Below, piece after piece: positions 15,930 to 23,974 of a DNA stretch of 28,948 nt (position 1 is its first letter; every line of letters begins with the position of its first letter). Both the position numbers and the translations under genes were made by a program. This stretch comes from a virus, in the IMG/VR virus record IMGVR_UViG_3300000228_000029, positions 1-28,948 of that record; one strand, written 5' to 3'. The notes beneath the pieces were generated by a model. It did no database searches, was not told the origin of the DNA, and saw only the letters and a list, made by a program, of their open reading frames with translations.

Positions 15930-17148
15930 AAAAAAGATATTCGTGTTCTCAAGCGACTGGCATCTTGGACTGGTTACTGCAGGAATTGATAGAAGACACG
16001 AGATTATCGGAATTGCAGAACAGATAGTATCTCATTGCAAAAAGATTCAGGACAGAGGTGACAACGTAACTTTAGTTCTTGGTGGAGACCTGTTTGAAAC
16101 CCACGACCCAGGAGAGGATTTAATCGCGTTATTCATACAAGTCATGAATATGCTGAAGAACGAAAAAATAGAAACGTACATCATAGTTGGTAATCACGAA
16201 GCGGTTGCAGATCCTGACAGACTGTCATGTCTATCCTTTCTTCACAAAACAAGGGTCGGATATGAGAATATTGAGTTAATCGACACTATATCCGCTAGGG
16301 AGATCGGTGAGACGCTAATGACCTTCTTACCGCACGTTACCAAGGCCACACTTGCTCACCTGGAGAAGGGCGACGGGGACAAGTTTGATAGTACGCAGGA
16401 CTACATTAATAAAACCTGTAATAAGATAATGGCTGTTTTCGGAAAGAAGAAAAATATAAAGACGCACATAGTTTTTTCTCATCTGAACGTAAAGGGCTGC
16501 CATCCGGGTAGTGAGGAAAACCTTCTTAGAAAATCAGAGGTGTTCTTACCAAATTGTTTTACCAATACTCAGCCGGGTATGTTAACTCCTACTATCATAA
16601 ACGGTCACATTCATGAAAACCAATCCTTCGGAGACAATGGGTACATAGTCGGTAGCCCGATATTTTGTTCATTCGGAGAGAAATACAATAAGGTGTTCGC
16701 TGAAATAACAGTAGGGAATACTGTTGAAGTTAATCTAATAGAAACGAACTTTACACCATTCCGAAGCTTAGACCTTCAGATTACGGATGGTAATCCTGAT
16801 ATTTTTAAAATAAAGGAGCTACAGGATTTTGTAACTGACATCAGAGCAGGGGTAAAAAAGCACAAAGTTAAACCAATAGTAAAACTTTCAGTAGTAATCG
16901 CCGCCGATAAGAATACTTACGACTGGAAGAAAATAACGGCCAGCTTAGCCGAGTTAACTTACGCAGAGGCTGTGCTACCTATAGAAGTTAAAGTTATTCA
17001 GAACCGAGCGATTAGAAACGAAAATCAGAGACCGGATTTATCGCCGGATAAGGCAGTTAAGGTTTTTTTGAAAAATCATTTAGGTAATGACATGGAAAAA
17101 GCAAAACTGATCTATAAACGATCAAAACCATATCTGGGGTTTATATGA
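15916..17148 (+). CDS. sbcD: SbcD/Mre11/gp47-like nuclease subunit
   Basis: A 410-aa calcineurin-type metallophosphoesterase with the metal ligands in order: SDWH (13-16), GGDLFE (56-61), GNHE (92-95), SHLNVKG, and GHIHEN. Mre11-family enzymes pair with SbcC/Rad50 to trim double-strand ends and hairpins; the partner gene lies at 17719. The ATG at 15916 has AGAAGG upstream at good spacing, better than the in-frame GTG at 15907, which would sit within the ribosome binding site. Its stop overlaps the next start as ATGA. Confidence 0.9.
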   Translation: MEKSRKKIFVFSSDWHLGLVTAGIDRRHEIIGIAEQIVSHCKKIQDRGDNVTLVLGGDLFETHDPGEDLIALFIQVMNMLKNEKIETYIIVGNHEAVADPDRLSCLSFLHKTRVGYENIELIDTISAREIGETLMTFLPHVTKATLAHLEKGDGDKFDSTQDYINKTCNKIMAVFGKKKNIKTHIVFSHLNVKGCHPGSEENLLRKSEVFLPNCFTNTQPGMLTPTIINGHIHENQSFGDNGYIVGSPIFCSFGEKYNKVFAEITVGNTVEVNLIETNFTPFRSLDLQITDGNPDIFKIKELQDFVTDIRAGVKKHKVKPIVKLSVVIAADKNTYDWKKITASLAELTYAEAVLPIEVKVIQNRAIRNENQRPDLSPDKAVKVFLKNHLGNDMEKAKLIYKRSKPYLGFI

Positions 17149-17711
17149 AAATGAATACAAAAGAGTTCTGCGTTGAACCCGCTAGAACGCTTAGCTGCGA
17201 ATTCTATATGGATACCCGCAGTAAATTGAATCTATTACACGGCGCAATCGGAATAATGACAGAAGTAGTAGAGCTGGTCGAAGCTATAAATATCAAAGGA
17301 GAGATCAAAGACAGAACAAACTTTCTTGAGGAGCTAGCAGATATAGATTGGTATGCCGCGATATTCTATAGAGAATTGTTCTTGCCAACAGATAGGCAGC
17401 AGGTAACTCACGGCTCAAGCAGTATATTGGAAATCGTTATTGAATTGAATAGCCTGTCTGCCAAGCTACTAGACTTGTTTAAAAAGTATAGCTATTACGG
17501 AAAAGAAATAAACTCGACAGTAGTAACGGAATTAGTTTTTGAAATAGAGGATCGGCTTATCGAGTTAGCCCTTAGAGCAAATTCGACACTTGATGAAGCA
17601 AGATACGCAGTAATAAATAAGCTAAGAGTTAGATATCCTGAGAAGTTTACGAGCGAATTAGCAGACAATAGAAACTTAGAAGCAGAGAGAAAAGAACTTA
17701 ACAAGGTATAG
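17145..17711 (+). CDS. MazG-like nucleotide pyrophosphohydrolase
   Basis: A 188-aa all-helical protein with the MazG metal-binding pattern: E40-x2-E43, then E63-x2-D66. A C-terminal segment around 145-180 (RVRYPEKFTSELADNR) is seen in phage MazG-like proteins. Such enzymes hydrolyse NTPs or dNTPs to monophosphates, and in phages they have been proposed to shift nucleotide pools or lower alarmone levels. The gene is embedded between the SbcD and SbcC genes with an ATGA overlap at its start, so it is expressed with the recombination genes. The start could instead be the ATG at 17151. Confidence 0.72.
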   Translation: MKMNTKEFCVEPARTLSCEFYMDTRSKLNLLHGAIGIMTEVVELVEAINIKGEIKDRTNFLEELADIDWYAAIFYRELFLPTDRQQVTHGSSSILEIVIELNSLSAKLLDLFKKYSYYGKEINSTVVTELVFEIEDRLIELALRANSTLDEARYAVINKLRVRYPEKFTSELADNRNLEAERKELNKV

Positions 17712-17718
17712 GTGCAGT

Positions 17719-19782
17719 ATGTATGTCATTTCAAAATTGATAACAAATAACTTCGGTATTCTCAAGGGAACGCAGGAGCTAGATTTTCTCGTAGGAGATG
17801 AGTGGAGAGACGTCATTGGAATCAGGGCCGAGTATAGTGAAGATAAGACCAGATCGAATAGGGGCGGGAAAACGACTATTACGGAAGCAATTAAGTACGC
17901 GATAGATGGATCTTCTAGGGCAAAAAAAGAAGTACAATTGATACATCACGGAGAGAAGGCAATGTATGTAGCGCTGCACTTATTAAACACAGAAGATAGA
18001 ACTGTTAAAAAAATAAAACGTGGCAGAGATTTAAAGAATAACGGAATTCTATCGGTCGACTGGATTGAGAAATCAAGAGACGCACAGGAAGAGATAAACG
18101 AATTACTTAAGATAACAAAGGAAGATTTTACTCTGACTAACTTCTTTAAGCAGTCAGATATACACGGATTCATGGATAAGTCCTCGACTGAAAAAGGTGA
18201 GCTATTGATGAAATGGATCACTAAAGATCACTGGAAAGAAAAAGAAGACAGAGTAAAAAATGATAGGGATTTTGTTAAGGGTAAGTTAAATGAGAATGAG
18301 GCAACTAGAGCCGCATTATCGTCAAGTCTGGAAATTACAGAAAACCTTGAATTAGAATTAGAAGAAGTACGTGGTCAACGGGATGAGACAAGACAGGTAA
18401 CAGATAAATACGCGTCGAACAGAAACAAGTTATTCAAAGAGTACAGCCTTCTAAAAGAGAAGAAAGAGGAAGCGGATAGAGAAATCAACGAAGTACGAAA
18501 TAACTTAGATTCGGCAATTGACGACGCGGCTCTACTTGAAAAGAATGAGAACGCTTTAAGACTACTGGAAGAAAAACTTAATAAGTTATCAGTTGAAGCG
18601 AAGCCAGTAAAAGAACAGTTATATGCAGATGCTATCAAAAATAAAGCAAGTACCAGTCATGCGTATGAAACACATAAAGCCGTATTAAATGATCTATCAA
18701 AAATAAACGGCGGTATCTGTCCTGTTCTAAAGAAAAGCTGTACTTTGATTGATTTATCTCCGGCTGAAATTGAGAAAGAAAAAGGAAGGCTAGCAGAGTA
18801 TGCGGGATTACTAACTCAGGCAAACAACCGCGTATCTGAGCTTGACGAACAGAAGAGATCTTTTGATGAATTTCAGAAAACCGAAGAAAGTAGAAATTCT
18901 CTTAGAAAGACGATTGCGTTAGACAAGAGTAACGCCAATGTTCTTAAATTCAAAGAAGAGCTAGATAAGTTAGAGCAGCGGCAGCGGGTTGATCTTTCAG
19001 AGCTAATAAGAAAAATAAAACAATTGGACGACCTTATAAAAGAAAAACGGGAGCTTCTAAGGGCAGCGGACTCAAAAATAGGTCAGCTAGAGCATAGAAT
19101 AAAAGTATCGTTAGATTCTCTATCTAAGATAGACGAAGTTTCTAAGAGAAGCGCGACACTAAGAGCTGAATTGGAAGAATTAAATTACCTCGCTTTCATG
19201 TTTGGTAAAAACGGTATACCGTCCGGTGAGATTGAATACGCGTTTAAGGACGTGGAGGATAACATAAATTACATACTAGACAACATGGGTTGCGGGTTTA
19301 ACATTTCATTCTCACCTGATAAGGAACTCGATAAGTGGGAGCCAGCCTGCCATTGTGGTTTTGTTTATCCGAAGGGGTATAGAAAGTCAGAATGCGAGTC
19401 ATGTGGTTCAGTTAGAATGAAGCAGCGAAAGAACGAGATAAGCTTCGACATACTTGAAAACGGTAATGAGTCTAAGTTTGAGTTAGACAGTGGTGGGGGA
19501 AGAACAATACTGAGTTATGCCGTTAGAATTGCAATTTCTATGCTGAAACGGGATCAGGGTAAAAATAAGTTAGATGTTCTGTTTTTAGACGAAATTGACT
19601 CTGCTCTTGATCCGTTTTTCGTGAAGCAGATAATAAGCTCTATCACAAATGTTTTGACAAAGAAGCTGGGCTTCAAGCAGATTGTCATGGTATCACACAA
19701 AGAAAAGGTGAGAGCCACCGTGCCTCATCAAATTTTGGTAACGCGTAAACCAAGTGGAGACAGCGAAATGAGGTTTGTGTAA
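17719..19782 (+). CDS. sbcC: SbcC/Rad50/gp46-like ATPase subunit
   Basis: A 687-aa SMC-type ATPase, partner of the SbcD at 15916. Walker A is SNRGGKTT (46-53). Two coiled-coil arms (about 185-330 and 345-500) flank a hook segment with C334 and C341, spaced by six residues instead of the usual two. The C-terminal lobe has the signature-like DSGGGRTILSYAV and Walker B VLFLDEIDSALDP. Between the coil and the signature there is an extra zinc ribbon with C544-x-C546 and C559-x2-C562. At this length it is a phage-size Rad50, much shorter than bacterial SbcC. The ATG follows AGGTGCAG; the stop codon shares one base with the next start. Confidence 0.9.
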   Translation: MYVISKLITNNFGILKGTQELDFLVGDEWRDVIGIRAEYSEDKTRSNRGGKTTITEAIKYAIDGSSRAKKEVQLIHHGEKAMYVALHLLNTEDRTVKKIKRGRDLKNNGILSVDWIEKSRDAQEEINELLKITKEDFTLTNFFKQSDIHGFMDKSSTEKGELLMKWITKDHWKEKEDRVKNDRDFVKGKLNENEATRAALSSSLEITENLELELEEVRGQRDETRQVTDKYASNRNKLFKEYSLLKEKKEEADREINEVRNNLDSAIDDAALLEKNENALRLLEEKLNKLSVEAKPVKEQLYADAIKNKASTSHAYETHKAVLNDLSKINGGICPVLKKSCTLIDLSPAEIEKEKGRLAEYAGLLTQANNRVSELDEQKRSFDEFQKTEESRNSLRKTIALDKSNANVLKFKEELDKLEQRQRVDLSELIRKIKQLDDLIKEKRELLRAADSKIGQLEHRIKVSLDSLSKIDEVSKRSATLRAELEELNYLAFMFGKNGIPSGEIEYAFKDVEDNINYILDNMGCGFNISFSPDKELDKWEPACHCGFVYPKGYRKSECESCGSVRMKQRKNEISFDILENGNESKFELDSGGGRTILSYAVRIAISMLKRDQGKNKLDVLFLDEIDSALDPFFVKQIISSITNVLTKKLGFKQIVMVSHKEKVRATVPHQILVTRKPSGDSEMRFV

Positions 19783-20351
19783 TGGCTAAGTGTAAAGTAG
19801 AGAAAACTGAAGAAAGGTTCACGTTCCAAAGAAACACTATTTATATCGGAATAGACTTAGGGCTTAAAGGTGGTATAGTTGCCACGTATAAAGGGGAAAT
19901 AATCTTTAAAGAAGTAATGCCATTGATTGCAAGTACGGATGTTGATATTGAACGGCTGTATAACATACTTTTTGAACTAAAGTCACAGGCAAAACTTACG
20001 GAGGCAGAAATTCATGTTGTTTTTGAGAAATTCGCGGGTTTCTTTGGCTATATGAAATCAGCTGCCGTATCTCTTGCTAGACAGAGCGGCATGGTGGAGG
20101 CTGTTGTCTCGTTATTTGGGGCACCGTATACGAAGGTCATTCCGCAATCTTGGCAGAAAGTAATGTGGAAGGATTCAAAAATTATAAACAAGGGTGACGG
20201 ACGAAAAGATACTAAAAAAATTAGTTTGCTAACAGCTAAGAGGCTATTTCCAAAAGAAAGTTTTTTAGCAACAGAAAGGTCGTCTAAGCCGCATGACGGA
20301 CTAATAGATGCGGCGATGCTTTCATTATACGGTTACAGAGAGAGACTATAG
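19782..20351 (+). CDS. RuvC-like Holliday junction resolvase
   Basis: A 189-aa RNase H-fold nuclease. Acidic residues match RuvC: D25 in GIDLGLKGG, E82 in VFEKFAGF, and the pair D172/D176 in HDGLIDAAML. The Lys-rich stretch around 130-147 could contact DNA. It is likely to cut four-way junctions made by the upstream recombinase so that replicated DNA can be packaged. The start overlaps the SbcC stop by one base (TAATG), typical of translational coupling. Confidence 0.87.
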   Translation: MAKCKVEKTEERFTFQRNTIYIGIDLGLKGGIVATYKGEIIFKEVMPLIASTDVDIERLYNILFELKSQAKLTEAEIHVVFEKFAGFFGYMKSAAVSLARQSGMVEAVVSLFGAPYTKVIPQSWQKVMWKDSKIINKGDGRKDTKKISLLTAKRLFPKESFLATERSSKPHDGLIDAAMLSLYGYRERL

Positions 20352-20362
20352 GAGCAGCAGAG

Positions 20363-20647
20363 ATGAATGATAATATATATGACATGGAATACGTAGGCGA
20401 GTTTAACTGCGTCGTTATAAAATATAACGTAGAAAAGGGTTTTGGATTTGTTAGGCCTACTGATGGTAAATTAAGGGATGACGCCTTTGTCCACTATAGC
20501 CAGATAGACACCGATAAACCCGGATTCAAGAAGCTGTTCACAAATCAGAATGTTTTATGTAAAATTTATCTTGGTCAAAGGGGATACACGGCAAAAGATA
20601 TACAGACACTAGAAGCAGCAGTGCCGGTTGAAGATGGAAACCATTAA
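20363..20647 (+). CDS. Cold-shock-domain protein
   Basis: A 94-aa protein with a complete cold-shock domain: RNP1 KGFGFV (25-30) and RNP2 DAFVHYS (40-46), followed by the usual beta strands. Such small OB-fold proteins bind ssDNA or RNA and act as RNA chaperones or anti-terminators. The loop between RNP1 and RNP2 (RPTDGKLRDD) is slightly longer than in bacterial CspA. The ATG has GGAG upstream, 11 bases after the resolvase stop. Its end overlaps the next gene by 14 bases. Confidence 0.85.
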   Translation: MNDNIYDMEYVGEFNCVVIKYNVEKGFGFVRPTDGKLRDDAFVHYSQIDTDKPGFKKLFTNQNVLCKIYLGQRGYTAKDIQTLEAAVPVEDGNH

Positions 20648-21503
20648 GTTAAAAATTCTGATATCAGGAATAAGATATAAAACGTTTGGAAACGGAAAAG
20701 TTGGTGCGGTAATTACTGTTTCACCGATGTGTCCTAAAAGTGAAAAAATAATAGAAAAGTATGGCTTCACGCAGATACTCGTAGATTCGGTTAACGAATT
20801 ACTGGAAAATCACATCGGTTTAGGTAGCGTTCACGTTATCGGATTAAATCCGGAAACTTCTGCGGTAGAGTTTAAGATGCGGGAATACCCTATAATTGAA
20901 GCGGATCTGAGTGATTTAACAAAATGTCAGACATGCGGCGCTATACTGGAACAAAGAAATGATGATATGTTCTGCGGCAATCTTTTATGCGCTGCCAATA
21001 GTTTGTCATCAGTCATAAAAATAATGTCAAACTGCAGTAACGTGTTCTCATTGAGTGAGATCAAATACTATTTAGACAATTACATATCCGATGGTGATGT
21101 TGTGGGTATTAGAAATCTGTTCGAGTTTTATCAGAATTTCTTTTCAGTAAAGGAAAAAAACACGGCCTCACGAGAGACACTGTGGAAGACACTTGTAGGA
21201 GGGGATAATGGAGAAAAGTGCTTTTATATAGATGTAGCGTATCAGAACGAACTTGTAAGAGATTCTTACAAGTATTCTGAGTTCTGGTCAGCTTGTAACT
21301 TCCCAGAAGTCCCCTACGGATCTCACCCTGATTGGGATAAGTTGTCTCCTAGTTACGTACTTGGTTTAGAAAGCATCTGTACGGATATCGAGAAAAAAAT
21401 ATCGCCGGATGTAGTAAAAACTATTTCAGATAATATAGACTTCATAGCACTTATGTATGATTGCTTCACGAATGGGAGGGACGTACGATGGATTCCGACG
21501 TAA
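20634..21503 (+). CDS. Protein with zinc finger resembling NAD-dependent DNA ligase
   Basis: A 289-aa protein. The clearest feature is a zinc finger with C98/C101 and C114/C119, embedded in CQTCGAIL and MFCGNLLCAANS. The residue pattern is similar to the LigA zinc finger (CPxCG…C…CxAQ), which sits after the OB domain and before helix-hairpin-helix repeats. The first 95 residues are beta-rich and could be the OB fold. No adenylation domain (KxDG) is present, so it cannot be a complete ligase. T5-like phages are annotated with a two-gene NAD ligase, and this might be the second half or a non-catalytic derivative. The ATG at 20634 is chosen over the TTG at 20628, though neither has a strong ribosome binding site. 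Confidence 0.5.
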   Translation: METIKLKILISGIRYKTFGNGKVGAVITVSPMCPKSEKIIEKYGFTQILVDSVNELLENHIGLGSVHVIGLNPETSAVEFKMREYPIIEADLSDLTKCQTCGAILEQRNDDMFCGNLLCAANSLSSVIKIMSNCSNVFSLSEIKYYLDNYISDGDVVGIRNLFEFYQNFFSVKEKNTASRETLWKTLVGGDNGEKCFYIDVAYQNELVRDSYKYSEFWSACNFPEVPYGSHPDWDKLSPSYVLGLESICTDIEKKISPDVVKTISDNIDFIALMYDCFTNGRDVRWIPT

Positions 21504-21802
21504 ATAAGCTATACAAGGACATATCGGAGCTTCTATACAATGAGCTAAAAGGTGCGAAGTCTCTCAATGGCGAGCAGATAAAGCGGTTTAAAGACTATTT
21601 TTTACTAGATGAGGAAGAACTGGGCCTGTTTTATACCGAATACAACTTAATTATAACCGAGCCTAACACACTTGATGGAATGAGATCCTTTATAGACCTA
21701 TCTAAAACCCCTCTATCGCTTGATATACGGGAGTTCTCTGCCTGCCTAGTCATTTACCCTTATTTCAACGACGGGCTCATTGCGTCGGCGATAGGGTACT
21801 AG
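21488..21802 (+). CDS. Small hypothetical protein, 104 aa, last gene of the + strand module
   Basis: Not recognised. The short acidic protein has a helical N-terminal half and no cysteines or motifs of note. The ATG at 21488 follows GGGAGGG at good spacing; an earlier in-frame TTG at 21461 would overlap further into the preceding gene without such a site. The stop comes 14 bases before the convergent - strand gene ends. The short junction contains GGTAC-TAGCC-GTAC, a weak hairpin with no T run, so there is no obvious terminator between the two arrays. Confidence 0.75.
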   Translation: MDSDVNKLYKDISELLYNELKGAKSLNGEQIKRFKDYFLLDEEELGLFYTEYNLIITEPNTLDGMRSFIDLSKTPLSLDIREFSACLVIYPYFNDGLIASAIGY

Positions 21803-21816
21803 CCGTACTCAACTAT

Positions 21817-21978
21817 TCAAAGAACCTTGGGTAATTGACTAGGCTTTAGATCAAATTTTTCCCTGATGTACTCGGCATCTAGTAAACCGTTGTCATCAAG
21901 AAACTCACTGTAATTCTTTAAAATGTAATCAGCTATACCTTCAATGGTAAGACGTTTTTCTTTATCCATTCTTGACAT
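21817..21978 (-). CDS. Small hypothetical protein, 53 aa, last gene of the - strand array
   Basis: The frame reads MSRMDKEKRLTIEG… to …LKPSQLPKVL and stops at 21817. It is acidic and probably helical. The ATG at 21978 has AGGAG upstream at 11 bases; the second ATG at 21969 is an alternative start giving 50 aa. It overlaps the end of the upstream gene by 46 bases in another frame, a larger overlap than usual, so translation should be verified. Residue composition is protein-like and in keeping with its neighbours. Confidence 0.6.
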   Translation of the reverse strand: MSRMDKEKRLTIEGIADYILKNYSEFLDDNGLLDAEYIREKFDLKPSQLPKVL

Positions 21979-22310
21979 AATTTTATGATCTCCTCTGTGT
22001 AGCCTGAGCAGTAATTATGCTTAACCCGCGGAACTTCAAAATAAGCAGACGCAGTTAATTTGACTTCATGCGAAGGTTCTCCGTCCCTACTGCACCTCAT
22101 TAGTCTGATACCGCCAAATTTCTTACCGTTGTCTTGCAGGCAGTAAACAAGAAGCTCTCCGTATGCATTCCATGAGTGGTAAGTAATTTGACAATGCCCG
22201 ACATTGTTCAAGGATCTATCGAATAACTTAAAAATTGGAACATGATTAGCCTTAGCAACCTTTAGCATTTCGGTTCTATGATTTTTAAGATAAATAAGAT
22301 CTTCTTCCAT
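21933..22310 (-). CDS. Hypothetical protein, 125 aa
   Basis: Not recognised. It is a mixed alpha/beta soluble protein; the middle (YGELLVYCLQ…KKFGGIRLMR) has clear beta strands. It overlaps the upstream gene by 49 bases if it starts at the ATG at 22310. An in-frame ATG at 22268 would reduce the overlap to 7 bases. Neither start has a convincing ribosome binding site, as the nearest AAGGAAAA lies about 20 bases before 22310. Start uncertain, gene likely. Confidence 0.65.
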   Translation of the reverse strand: MEEDLIYLKNHRTEMLKVAKANHVPIFKLFDRSLNNVGHCQITYHSWNAYGELLVYCLQDNGKKFGGIRLMRCSRDGEPSHEVKLTASAYFEVPRVKHNYCSGYTEEIIKLCQEWIKKNVLPLKV

Positions 22311-22447
22311 TTTGGTATTGCGCTTAACTTTTCCTTATTGAATATGTGGTAAGGAGTAGTTTTTAGTTTATGCAAGTTGATCTCATGTTGAGCAATAAAC
22401 TTATCAATCGCTGAAACGGTTCCAAATTTTATTAACTTAATTTCCAT
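22262..22447 (-). CDS. Small basic hypothetical protein, 61 aa
   Basis: Not recognised. It is lysine- and isoleucine-rich, with a hydrophobic stretch near the C-terminus (ILFILKIIEP) that is too short to be sure of a membrane anchor. The ATG follows GAGGAAGG and lies three bases after the preceding gene ends, supporting co-translation. Confidence 0.6.
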   Translation of the reverse strand: MEIKLIKFGTVSAIDKFIAQHEINLHKLKTTPYHIFNKEKLSAIPKWKKILFILKIIEPKC

Positions 22448-22450
22448 TCA

Positions 22451-22651
22451 TCAACCTTCCTCTGTTAAATTAAGACCGTAATAAGTGTCGTCGTGTAACT
22501 GTAATGAAGGGTCTTTAAAAATACTGAGATCCTCAAGCATGTACTGCTTAACATCTGCGTTTTCATATCCTTTTCTAACCTTAACTTTTAATCCTGTAGG
22601 AAGTATCGACGTGTAGTTAAATCGCCCTACGCCTTCAATTCTTTTGTTCAA
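22451..22651 (-). CDS. Small hypothetical protein, 66 aa (TTG start)
   Basis: Not recognised. The TTG start overlaps the stop of the upstream gene (TTGA), a coupling arrangement. AAAGG lies directly beside the start, too close for a normal ribosome binding site, so initiation is probably by reinitiation. Residue use is protein-like, with a beta-rich first half and acidic second half. Confidence 0.6.
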   Translation of the reverse strand: MNKRIEGVGRFNYTSILPTGLKVKVRKGYENADVKQYMLEDLSIFKDPSLQLHDDTYYGLNLTEEG

Positions 22652-22833
22652 CCTTTAGTTACTTTATTAACTGCCTCAGTAGTTTCTCCAAAAAACGCTT
22701 TTGGTAAAACAACTACACCTATGCCCTCTAGATCAACTTCGTAAATATCGTTTCTTTCCTCAATCAGTTCACCCGTAGCTCCGTGGCTTTCAGGTCTTAT
22801 TGAACTAACTGGTAATAATCTAACCTTCTTCAT
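22648..22833 (-). CDS. Small hypothetical protein, 61 aa
   Basis: Not recognised. The short beta-rich protein (NDIYEVDLEGIGVVVLP) may form a small barrel such as an SH3-like fold, but this is only a guess. A perfect AAGGAG precedes the ATG at 22833, inside the end of the upstream gene, which it overlaps by 14 bases. Confidence 0.7.
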   Translation of the reverse strand: MKKVRLLPVSSIRPESHGATGELIEERNDIYEVDLEGIGVVVLPKAFFGETTEAVNKVTKG

Positions 22834-23785
22834 TTTCTTCTCCTTTTACTCTTAATTTCATTGTTCTCTGATGCTCTTTAACCCATATCAGCTTAACCTG
22901 AGAGAAGTCTACCCCACAAGGCTGCCACCTTGGATGCGTCCTTACGCGAACACTTCCATCAAAATAGTTTTTTGCATTTTTTACATAATTCCAATTAATT
23001 GCGATAACTGGGATCGAGCACTGATTTCCATGGTTCTGCACTTCTAGCCGCTTTTTCTGTGAGTTGGTTCTACCGCAGGAGGGTGTGAGAAGAAGTAATT
23101 CAGGATCCGAGCTATTTATGTATAACAATATATTGAAGAAAGTCTTTATCATGTCGGCCTGTCCGTGTACTTCTTCCTGCTGTTCTACGGTGCCACGTCT
23201 AACCAGCATCCTTTTACCGTATAGCATGTCCGACACGCTTTCATCCCCGGTTAGCTTGTGTACGAAATGCCCCAGTCTGTTTATATCAAACGACCCGTCT
23301 TTACCTATTTGGTAAGAGAAAGAGACTAAACGCTCCCCGATAAACTCAGGTAAAAAGCCCTGTAACTTATCAACTATCCCAATCTTAACGTAAAACCCTG
23401 TGACGGAGTCACCGTCCTTGTCGAAAACAACTTCGTCTGGAAGCGAGACATAAGCAGTAAATGAGTCCGGTAAGTAGGCTAGTTTAATATCCCTGTCCGG
23501 TATTTTATGTAGCGCAAGAAGGAAGTCCCTACATACGTGATACGTTGCCGCTCTTTCAATTTTATGCGAACGCCCGAGTCTAAAGAATAGACCAGCGGAC
23601 TGATCTTTGACAATCTGATTGAACAGCGCCTGATCTTCAGGAGGATGGCGCTTTGGTAGAATAACCGCCAAACCTTCTTCGGTTTCACGAAATAGACTAA
23701 TGGCGGTCCTAATTAGTTTTAAATTTTCTTTCTCTCCTCGGTTACCCTTAAATAACTCGGGAACAAGGACTTTTTTTAATCTCAT
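22820..23785 (-). CDS. Hypothetical protein, 321 aa, with C-terminal HPRWQPCG/IWVKEH motif
   Basis: The largest gene of the small-gene cluster. The protein is alpha/beta with a helical N-terminal region. The C-terminus contains RVRTHPRWQPCG followed by KLIWVKEHQR. From memory, many phage proteins of unknown function carry a similar C-terminal pattern (GHWRxQPYG, then a few residues later IWIxPxxRG), sometimes in radical or nucleotide-binding contexts; I cannot name a function. The ATG at 23785 has AGGTAAG upstream. It lies one base after the gene at 23787 and overlaps the next by 14. Confidence 0.75.
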   Translation of the reverse strand: MRLKKVLVPELFKGNRGEKENLKLIRTAISLFRETEEGLAVILPKRHPPEDQALFNQIVKDQSAGLFFRLGRSHKIERAATYHVCRDFLLALHKIPDRDIKLAYLPDSFTAYVSLPDEVVFDKDGDSVTGFYVKIGIVDKLQGFLPEFIGERLVSFSYQIGKDGSFDINRLGHFVHKLTGDESVSDMLYGKRMLVRRGTVEQQEEVHGQADMIKTFFNILLYINSSDPELLLLTPSCGRTNSQKKRLEVQNHGNQCSIPVIAINWNYVKNAKNYFDGSVRVRTHPRWQPCGVDFSQVKLIWVKEHQRTMKLRVKGEENEEG

Positions 23786-23786
23786 A

Positions 23787-23969
23787 CTACTTACCTACTC
23801 TCCATAATCCTGTGATTTTGTTATAACTAATCAAACCAACCTGATAAAAGTGCATTGCTTTATTTTTTAATTCTGGGTTTCCATAGGGGTACATATCATA
23901 ATTTGGCCCCATAGAGTTTAGGGCAACCACAAGAGCACTTGCCTCTCTCTTTAACTTATTTATTGGCAT
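23787..23969 (-). CDS. Small hypothetical protein, 60 aa
   Basis: Not recognised. The basic N-terminus is followed by a Tyr/Pro/Asn-rich middle and ends in LWRVGK. The ATG at 23969 is preferred because AGGAGG lies at ideal spacing. The upstream in-frame GTG at 23978 falls within that ribosome binding site and would be a poor start. Confidence 0.7.
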   Translation of the reverse strand: MPINKLKREASALVVALNSMGPNYDMYPYGNPELKNKAMHFYQVGLISYNKITGLWRVGK

Positions 23970-23974
23970 ATCTC

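Noticed and set aside
20634-21503. Complete DNA ligase
   Set aside because: Zinc finger only; no adenylation KxDG motif or nucleotidyltransferase domain is visible.
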